A stretch of DNA of 10,824 nucleotides. Source: Clostridia bacterium (GTDB lineage: Bacteria > Bacillota > Sulfobacillia > SLMV01). Under the pieces are notes generated by a model. It saw only the letters and a program-made list of their open reading frames with translations, made no database searches and was not told the DNA's origin. Positions 5,593-10,824 of the stretch are shown here, one piece after another. The stretch covers positions 1 through 10,824 of the forward strand of contig PWGR01000182.1 in assembly GCA_003554565.1 (NCBI GenBank), written 5' to 3'. The translations under genes were made by a program, and so were the position numbers. Numbering within the stretch: the first letter of the stretch is position 1; every line of letters starts with the position of its first letter.

Positions 5593-7254
5593 ATGAGTGA
5601 TCGAGAGGTAAGAGCGCCGCGTGGCTCTGCGATGTCATGCAAGGGCTGGGAACAGGAGGCGGCCCTGCGCATGCTTATGAACAATTTGGATCCGGACGTG
5701 GCCGAGAAGCCCGAGGAGCTAATAGTATACGGTGGTACCGGGAAGGCGGCCCGAAGCTGGGAATCCTTCGATGCCATTGTTTCCTGTCTCCGCGATCTTG
5801 AGGGTGATGAGACGCTCTTGATACAGTCCGGCAAGCCCGTCGGGGTTTTCCGCACCCACGACAGGGCGCCCCGGGTGCTCATCTCCAACTCCATGTTGGT
5901 GCCGGCTTGGGCCGACTGGGATCATTTCTGGCAGTATGAGGCCGAGGGCCTGACCATGTTTGGGCAGATGACGGCGGGTTCATGGATCTACATCGGTTCG
6001 CAGGGAATTCTACAGGGGACCTACGAGACGTTGGCCGAGATGGCGAGACAGAAGTTCAATGAAAGCCTGCGCGGGCGCATAATCCTTACGGCCGGTCTGG
6101 GAGGCATGGGAGGGGCGCAGCCGCTGGCGATCACCATGAACGAGGGTGTGGGTATCATTGTCGAGGTGGATGAGCGCCGTATCGAGCGACGCCTCCGCAC
6201 CGGATACGTGGACCGTAGAGTTGATGACATTGAAGAGGCCTGGTCCGAGGCGCAGCAGGCCAGAGATGCGGGTGAGGCGGTCTCTATTGCTGTGCACGCG
6301 AATGCGGCCGAGACCCATTCCCGGATGGTAGAAAATGGTTGGATCCCCGATGTTGTGACGGACCAGACGTCGGCGCACGATGCGCTGGGAGGATACGTAC
6401 CTGAGGGAGTCAGTGTGGCAGAAGCCGAGCGGCTCCGGGGCAAAAATCCCGACGAATACGTGCATCGGTCAATGCAGAGCATGGCGCGCCACTGCGAGGC
6501 CATGGTGGATATGCTGGACGCAGGTGCTGTTGTCTTTGATTACGGCAACAACCTCCGGGCACAGGCGGAAAAAGCCGGCTTCGATCGTGCGAGGGAATAC
6601 CCGGGATTTGTCCCGGCATTCATCCGTCCCATGTTCTGCGAGGGGAAGGGACCATTCCGGTGGGCGGCGCTGTCCGGCGACCCTGAAGATATTCTTCGTA
6701 CGGACCAGGCGGTTATTGAGACCTTTCCCGATGATGAGAACCTTCGACGATGGATTCGGATGGCGCAGCAAAAAATCCCGCTGCAGGGCTTACCCTCGCG
6801 CATCTGCTGGCTGGGCTACGGTGAACGGGACCGGATGGGTTTGATATTTAACGATCTCGTAAGCAGGGGTGAGCTCAAAGGTCCCATAGTCATCGGTCGG
6901 GACCACCTGGATGCCGGTTCGGTGGCATCTCCCAACCGGGAGACCGAGGGGATGAGGGACGGCAGTGACGCCATTGCCGACTGGCCGATTCTCAATGCGC
7001 TCCTCAATACCGCGGCCGGTGCGAGCTGGGTTTCGGTCCATCATGGAGGCGGCGTGGGAATCGGTTATTCTCTTCACGCGGGAATGGTGGTTGTAGCCGA
7101 CGGTTCAGAGGAAGCCTCACAGCGCCTGCTGCGGGTGCTCACCACGGATCCCGGCACCGGCGTGGCCCGGCACGCGGATGCGGGCTATGAAGATGCACTG
7201 CGCGTGGCCAGGGAGCGTGGGGTCCGGATCCCGATGCGGGGTGACAGGGCCTGA
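5593..7254 (+). CDS. hutU: Urocanate hydratase (urocanase)
   Basis: Adds water to urocanate to give 4-imidazolone-5-propanoate, using tightly bound NAD+ as an electrophile. The 553-residue length is normal for the family. Conserved blocks run throughout: IVYGGTGKAARSWESFD near the N-terminus, LIQSGKPVGVFRTH, then WIYIGSQGILQGTYET. The NAD-binding loop TAGLGGMGGAQPLA is at about residues 166-179 and MFCEGKGPFRWAALSGDP at about 347-364. The active-site cysteine C405 lies in PSRICWLGYGERDRMG, and HHGGGVGIGYSLHAG near the end. I chose the ATG at 5593 because AAGGAGG (5579-5585) lies 7 bases before it. The ATG at 5587 is only one base from that site, so it is a poor start. It lies 40 bases after hutH; the gap has a small GAAG/CTTC repeat and GCATATGC but no terminator. 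Confidence 0.97.
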   Translation: MSDREVRAPRGSAMSCKGWEQEAALRMLMNNLDPDVAEKPEELIVYGGTGKAARSWESFDAIVSCLRDLEGDETLLIQSGKPVGVFRTHDRAPRVLISNSMLVPAWADWDHFWQYEAEGLTMFGQMTAGSWIYIGSQGILQGTYETLAEMARQKFNESLRGRIILTAGLGGMGGAQPLAITMNEGVGIIVEVDERRIERRLRTGYVDRRVDDIEEAWSEAQQARDAGEAVSIAVHANAAETHSRMVENGWIPDVVTDQTSAHDALGGYVPEGVSVAEAERLRGKNPDEYVHRSMQSMARHCEAMVDMLDAGAVVFDYGNNLRAQAEKAGFDRAREYPGFVPAFIRPMFCEGKGPFRWAALSGDPEDILRTDQAVIETFPDDENLRRWIRMAQQKIPLQGLPSRICWLGYGERDRMGLIFNDLVSRGELKGPIVIGRDHLDAGSVASPNRETEGMRDGSDAIADWPILNALLNTAAGASWVSVHHGGGVGIGYSLHAGMVVVADGSEEASQRLLRVLTTDPGTGVARHADAGYEDALRVARERGVRIPMRGDRA

Positions 7255-7284
7255 ACAGATACGATTGGAGGAGGGTCGCACAGG

Positions 7285-8409
7285 ATGTCATTTTACTATC
7301 TGCGATTGCACCGGGCCGTACTGCTTGCGATCCTCCTCGTTGCAGCGCTTGTGTTCGTTGATATCTCAGTAGATGTAAAGCGTTCGGAGAGGGTACTCTG
7401 GTCGGGCACCATGGAAGAGGATCCGGCTATTGGGGTTGGATTTGGCCTGGAGGTAGATGACGGGGGCTGGGCATACATCACCGATGCTGCCAGCGGCACC
7501 ATTACCTCCGTCTCCCCGGAGGGTTCAGTGAGCGAGGTAAAGGCGACAGACACACTCCCATCCCACCCTGTTGCTCTCGGCCGGTGGTTTTTTCTGTATT
7601 GTGCTGAGGAGGACACCATCGTACGATACAGTATAGATGACATACGGGCAGGTGCGCGTCCCCGTCCGTATGAAACCATGAATCTGACGGACGCGCTCTC
7701 CACCGCTCTTGCTGCCGCTGAAGATGTGGCCCCCCGGGTTTTACCCCCCGATGATGCACTGACGGATCTTCGTCGGATGGATGCTGCAGGCGACGATCAC
7801 CTTTTCCTGTCGGCGGACATCGTCAGTGATGCGTACATCTACCGTGTTGCCCTGAAGTGGCGACCTGAGGACTCGCTGGAGGAGTTGACGGCTGCGGCCA
7901 CCTGGATTTATGGGGCTGTCACTGAAGAGGGGGACCATGGTTGGGAAGAGTTTGCGCCCGAACGCGTTGAGGTTGAGCGCCCCGTACTCGACGCCTGTCC
8001 TGCGGCCGTACTCAGAAATGATGGAGGACCAGTGCGATGGCGGGTCGAATGCCTGCATGAAGAGAGATCCTTTTCGTGGGAGGGTGTCCAGCCGGTCAGA
8101 CCTGAACTGGTTGGATTCGCACCGCGCGGAGACCTCTGGCTGGCCGAGCGGCGCCCTCTGCCGCGCGCCGGCGTAGCCATTACTGGCTTCAGTTCCGAAT
8201 GGGTATTCTACTGGGTGTCTCCTGATGGACAGACGAGGGAGACTGTGCGCGTTCCCTGGTTACGGGAGCAGCGCGGCGGCCCTGCAGCCAGGTCGCTTGG
8301 AGATTCTCTTTATATACTGTATCCTTCAGAGGAAGCATATGGATTGACGCTGCATGTGGTGGAGTTTGCCCGCCGGGTGCGGGTCGGATTTCTCGAGAGG
8401 GGGTTTTAA
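7285..8409 (+). CDS. Unrecognised membrane-anchored protein, possible beta-propeller
   Basis: A 374-residue protein I cannot assign to a family. It starts at an ATG with GGAGGAGGG upstream. Residues 1-10 are basic (LRLHR) and residues 11-26 (AVLLAILLVAALVFVD) form one hydrophobic helix with no clear cleavage site or lipobox, so a signal anchor with the rest outside the membrane is likely. The remaining part is acidic and beta-rich. Repeated short blocks of the type GGWAYITDAASGTITSVSPEG, HPVALGRWFFLYCAEEDTIV, FAPRGDLWLAERRP and SLGDSLYILYPSEEAYGL recall blades of NHL/SMP-30-like propellers; this fold is inference. Three cysteines (106, 238, 256) are present; no catalytic motif is seen. It lies 30 bases after hutU and one base before ftcD, so it is almost surely co-transcribed with them. 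A role in sensing, binding or uptake of histidine-related compounds is possible but unproven. Confidence 0.85.
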   Translation: MSFYYLRLHRAVLLAILLVAALVFVDISVDVKRSERVLWSGTMEEDPAIGVGFGLEVDDGGWAYITDAASGTITSVSPEGSVSEVKATDTLPSHPVALGRWFFLYCAEEDTIVRYSIDDIRAGARPRPYETMNLTDALSTALAAAEDVAPRVLPPDDALTDLRRMDAAGDDHLFLSADIVSDAYIYRVALKWRPEDSLEELTAAATWIYGAVTEEGDHGWEEFAPERVEVERPVLDACPAAVLRNDGGPVRWRVECLHEERSFSWEGVQPVRPELVGFAPRGDLWLAERRPLPRAGVAITGFSSEWVFYWVSPDGQTRETVRVPWLREQRGGPAARSLGDSLYILYPSEEAYGLTLHVVEFARRVRVGFLERGF

Positions 8410-8410
8410 A

Positions 8411-9304
8411 GTGAGGCTCATCGAAGCAGTGCCCAATTTCAGTGAGGGACGGAATCAAGAGACGGTCGAGAAGATTCTGGAGGTTTTTCGTGCTGTAGAT
8501 GGCTGCCACCTCCTGGACGCCCATGCGGACGGTGATCATAACCGTCTGGTCGTCACTGTGGTTGGAGAACCGGGACCGGTTACTGAAGCCTGTCTTGCGG
8601 CCGGAAAGCGGGCGGCGGAGCTGATTGACATGGACGAGCACACCGGCAGCCACCCCCGGATTGGGGCAACCGACGTCGTCCCGCTGGTTCCCGTGCGCGA
8701 TGTGACGATGAAAGAATGTGTGGCGCTGGCGGAGGAACTGGGTGAGAGATTCGCTGACGAGCTGGGCATTCCGGTTTACCTGTACGAAAAAGCGGCGAGG
8801 AAACCCGGGAGACGGAAGCTTGAGAATATTCGTCGGGGCGAATACGAGACCCTCAAGGAGGAGATAGACCAACCAGAGCGCAGACCAGATTTCGGTCCGG
8901 CAGAGATGCCATCGGCCGGTGCAACGGTGGTTGGGGCGAGGCAGCCACTGGTGGCCTACAACATCTACCTCAATACTGAGGATGTGGGGGTTGCCAACGT
9001 GATTGCCCGGGCTGTTCGCGGATCCAGTGGGGGTTTTGCCAATGTCAAGGCGATCGGCCTGGAGGTTGATGAGGGTGTGCAGGTTTCCATGAATCTGACC
9101 AACTTCCGGAGTACTCCGATTCACCGTGTATTTGAATTTGTCCGTCGCGAGGCGGAACAGCGGGGGGTAACGGTTGAAAGCAGTGAGATAGTCGGTCTGC
9201 TGCCGGAAGAAGCCCTGATCGCAGCAGCTCGCTATTATCTTCGCTTGGCGGGTTTCGATCCTGACGAGCAGATCCTGGAATACCGCATTGCCCGCGAGGA
9301 GTGA
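8411..9304 (+). CDS. ftcD: Glutamate formimidoyltransferase
   Basis: Transfers the formimino group of N-formimino-L-glutamate to tetrahydrofolate, giving glutamate and 5-formimino-tetrahydrofolate. The 297-residue protein corresponds to the transferase half of the mammalian bifunctional FTCD; the cyclodeaminase is a separate gene (fchA) downstream. The N-terminal block reads IEAVPNFSEGRN. HTGSHPRIGATDVVPLVP carries the catalytic His (H81, equal to His82 of the pig enzyme). The C-terminal subdomain starts around GARQPLVAYNIYL and includes VQVSMNLTNF. I chose the GTG at 8411 because GAGAGGGGG lies 7 bases before it and the conserved N-terminus begins right there. A frame open further upstream (from 8354) overlaps the preceding gene and is not needed. 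One base separates it from the anchored protein gene, which implies coupled translation. Confidence 0.96.
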   Translation: MRLIEAVPNFSEGRNQETVEKILEVFRAVDGCHLLDAHADGDHNRLVVTVVGEPGPVTEACLAAGKRAAELIDMDEHTGSHPRIGATDVVPLVPVRDVTMKECVALAEELGERFADELGIPVYLYEKAARKPGRRKLENIRRGEYETLKEEIDQPERRPDFGPAEMPSAGATVVGARQPLVAYNIYLNTEDVGVANVIARAVRGSSGGFANVKAIGLEVDEGVQVSMNLTNFRSTPIHRVFEFVRREAEQRGVTVESSEIVGLLPEEALIAAARYYLRLAGFDPDEQILEYRIAREE

Positions 9305-9309
9305 CCCCG

Positions 9310-10563
9310 ATGACTGATGCTTTTACAGGTGATCTGGTTGTCTGCGGTATAGGCGAGCTGACCACGCCCGGTCCCGGCGGCGGTTGGGATACTCGGACCT
9401 ACAGAAATGCATACGTGGTAATTGAAGGTGGCACTGTCACCGAGGTGGGCGAGGGCAGCCCTCCGGACGGCGATCGCGTACTGGATGTTGACGGGCGGGC
9501 GGTGGTTCCCGCATTTTGCGATCCGCACACTCATGCGGTGTTCGGGGACTGGCGCGCACGTGAATTTGCCCTGCGGCTGCGCGGGGCGGATTACAAGGAG
9601 ATTCTGACTGAAGGCGGCGGCATTCTGGAGACCGTATCTGCGACCCGCGCGTCGGAGGAGGAAGAGCTGCTGGACGAGTTGCTCCGGCACCTGGATGTGA
9701 TGCTGTCCTGCGGTGTACTGACCTGCGAGGTCAAGAGCGGTTACGGTCTTGACCGCGCGAATGAGATCAAGATGTTGAGGGTCATTTCCCGGGCCAACTC
9801 GGAGCACCCTGTCGAGGTGGTGCCGACCTTCCTCGGCGCGCACGCCGTGCCTCCCGAGTGGAGGGGAGATCCTGATGGGTACATAGAAAATGTTGTGCTG
9901 CCGTTGATCGACGAGGTGGCGGGGTCGGGTCTGGCAGAGTTTGTCGACGTGTTCTGTGAGCCAGGTGTCTTCACTGTGCAGCAGTCCCGTGTTGTGCTCG
10001 AGGCGGCCAGGGAGGCTGGGCTGGATGGACGTATACACGCGGACGAGATGGAGGCAGCCGGAGGGACGCAGCTGGCGGCCGATGTCGGGTGCGCTTCCGC
10101 AGAGCACCTGCTTGCGGCCCCGGAGGACGAGCTGAGGAGCTTGCGGGAAGCTGGGGTCACCCCAGTTCTTCTGCCGGGGACTGCATTCATGCTGCAGAAA
10201 CCCTACGCACGTGCCAGATGGATGATTGACGAAGGCCTGGATGTTGCGCTCGGTACTGATTTCAACCCCGGCAGCTGCCCAATAATTGACATTAAGCTGA
10301 TAATGTCACTGGCGGCGATCCAGATGTCCATGACTCCCGCTGAAGTTATGGTTGCAGTAACACGGAATGCCGCACAGAGCTTAAACAGAGACGATCGTGG
10401 TGCTATCGCCCCTGGATTGTGTGGTGATCTGGTCGTCCTGGATGCCCCAGATCATGTACACCTGATCTACCGCCCCGGTGCTCCACTGGTCCGGCAGGTA
10501 ATACGCGGGGGAGTTCTTGTCTACGACAGATATGCAGACGGGTGCATTATGCGCTCGGTGTGA
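9310..10563 (+). CDS. hutI: Imidazolonepropionase
   Basis: Opens the ring of 4-imidazolone-5-propanoate to give N-formimino-L-glutamate, in the amidohydrolase superfamily with one metal ion. The protein has 417 residues, normal for HutI. Metal ligands are visible: H73 and H75 (DPHTHAVFGDWR), H243 (GRIHADEME) and D317 (GTDFNPGSCP). The substrate loop EVKSGYGLD (about 140-148) and FLGAHAVP (about 174-181) are also typical. I chose the ATG at 9310 because GAGGAG (9296-9301) lies 8 bases before it. A GTG at 9301 overlaps the ftcD stop codon as GTGA and would add three residues, but it overlaps the ribosome site itself. The gene follows ftcD by five bases. It acts before FtcD in the pathway although it lies after it in the operon. 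Confidence 0.97.
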   Translation: MTDAFTGDLVVCGIGELTTPGPGGGWDTRTYRNAYVVIEGGTVTEVGEGSPPDGDRVLDVDGRAVVPAFCDPHTHAVFGDWRAREFALRLRGADYKEILTEGGGILETVSATRASEEEELLDELLRHLDVMLSCGVLTCEVKSGYGLDRANEIKMLRVISRANSEHPVEVVPTFLGAHAVPPEWRGDPDGYIENVVLPLIDEVAGSGLAEFVDVFCEPGVFTVQQSRVVLEAAREAGLDGRIHADEMEAAGGTQLAADVGCASAEHLLAAPEDELRSLREAGVTPVLLPGTAFMLQKPYARARWMIDEGLDVALGTDFNPGSCPIIDIKLIMSLAAIQMSMTPAEVMVAVTRNAAQSLNRDDRGAIAPGLCGDLVVLDAPDHVHLIYRPGAPLVRQVIRGGVLVYDRYADGCIMRSV

Positions 10564-10575
10564 GGAGGATGATTT

Positions 10576-10824
10576 GTGTCTGATTATCGAGGGAGAACCA
10601 CCTTTCGCTCAGTGAGTGTGCAAGATTTTTTCCAAAGCATAGGATCGGACGATCCCACCCCCGGGGGAGGTACGGCTTCCGCGATGGCAGGTGCGATGGG
10701 AGCCTCGCTGGTGCTGATGGTTGCTGTACTGACTGAGGGGAAGAAGAAATACCGCGATGTACGGGAAGAAGTGGGGCGTGTTCTGCAGGAGGGTGAACTG
10801 CTGCGGGAGGAGCTCCTGGACCTG
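10576..10824 (+). CDS. fchA: Formimidotetrahydrofolate cyclodeaminase (N-terminal part)
   Basis: The first 83 residues of a protein that runs off the right edge. Cyclodeaminase turns 5-formimino-tetrahydrofolate into 5,10-methenyl-tetrahydrofolate and ammonia, completing formimino recovery after FtcD. The diagnostic block DDPTPGGGTASAMAGAMGASL is at about residues 25-45. It is followed by LMVAVLTEGKKKY and a charged helix, as in FchA and in the C-terminal half of mammalian FTCD. The start is a GTG with GAGGAGG (10562-10568) 7 bases upstream; an ATG at 10569 opens only a four-codon frame. It begins 12 bases after hutI. The family is usually about 200-210 residues, so more than half lies outside the window. 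Confidence 0.95.
   Translation, partial: MSDYRGRTTFRSVSVQDFFQSIGSDDPTPGGGTASAMAGAMGASLVLMVAVLTEGKKKYRDVREEVGRVLQEGELLREELLDL

Noticed and set aside
8189..9124. Long open frame of 311 codons on the minus strand opposite ftcD
   Set aside because: It lies entirely antisense to a well-supported gene, has no recognisable product, and its composition (many His, Arg, Pro, Ser) is that of a shadow frame in GC-rich coding DNA.
9235..10107. Long open frame of 290 codons on the minus strand opposite hutI
   Set aside because: Antisense to hutI with His/Arg/Gln-rich shadow composition and no domain that I recognise.

Overview
This is a bacterial window of moderately high GC content with mostly strong, G-rich Shine-Dalgarno sites and frequent GTG starts. 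The regulator resembles Bacillus FadR (YsiA), and histidine breakdown runs through folate-dependent enzymes with no hutG in view. Together these point weakly to a Gram-positive-type, possibly anaerobic bacterium such as a Bacillota-related lineage. No ribosomal or other marker gene is present, so taxonomy is inference only.

Left part (1-2203), accessory genes. The window opens in the C-terminal end of a GAF-type free methionine-R-sulfoxide reductase. A possible 64-residue two-helix membrane protein follows. On the minus strand lies a TetR-family regulator of the FadR/YsiA type (565-1140). Its upstream region holds back-to-back promoters and two long palindromes. One palindrome (1246-1263) is very close to the FadR box of Bacillus subtilis and sits at the predicted transcription start of the regulator, which suggests autorepression. 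Facing the other way, behind a leader with strong hairpins, is a short-chain dehydrogenase/reductase (SDR) broken by one stop codon and two frameshifts.

Middle (2204-2862). About 660 bases hold no gene I can support. They carry several inverted repeats and a candidate promoter for the next operon.

Right part (2863-10824), a histidine utilisation operon, all on the plus strand with gaps of 1 to 40 bases: M24 metallopeptidase, hutH, hutU, an unrecognised membrane-anchored protein, ftcD, hutI and the start of fchA. The enzymes form one route: histidine to urocanate (HutH), to imidazolonepropionate (HutU), to N-formimino-glutamate (HutI), then transfer of the formimino group to tetrahydrofolate (FtcD) and ring closure to methenyl-tetrahydrofolate with release of ammonia (FchA). 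Glutamate, two ammonia and a folate-bound one-carbon unit result. The peptidase may supply amino acids from peptides. The least explained gene is the anchored protein at 7285-8409, set between hutU and ftcD and only one base from ftcD. It is the best candidate here for an undescribed component. I see no CRISPR array, intact mobile element, tRNA or rRNA.
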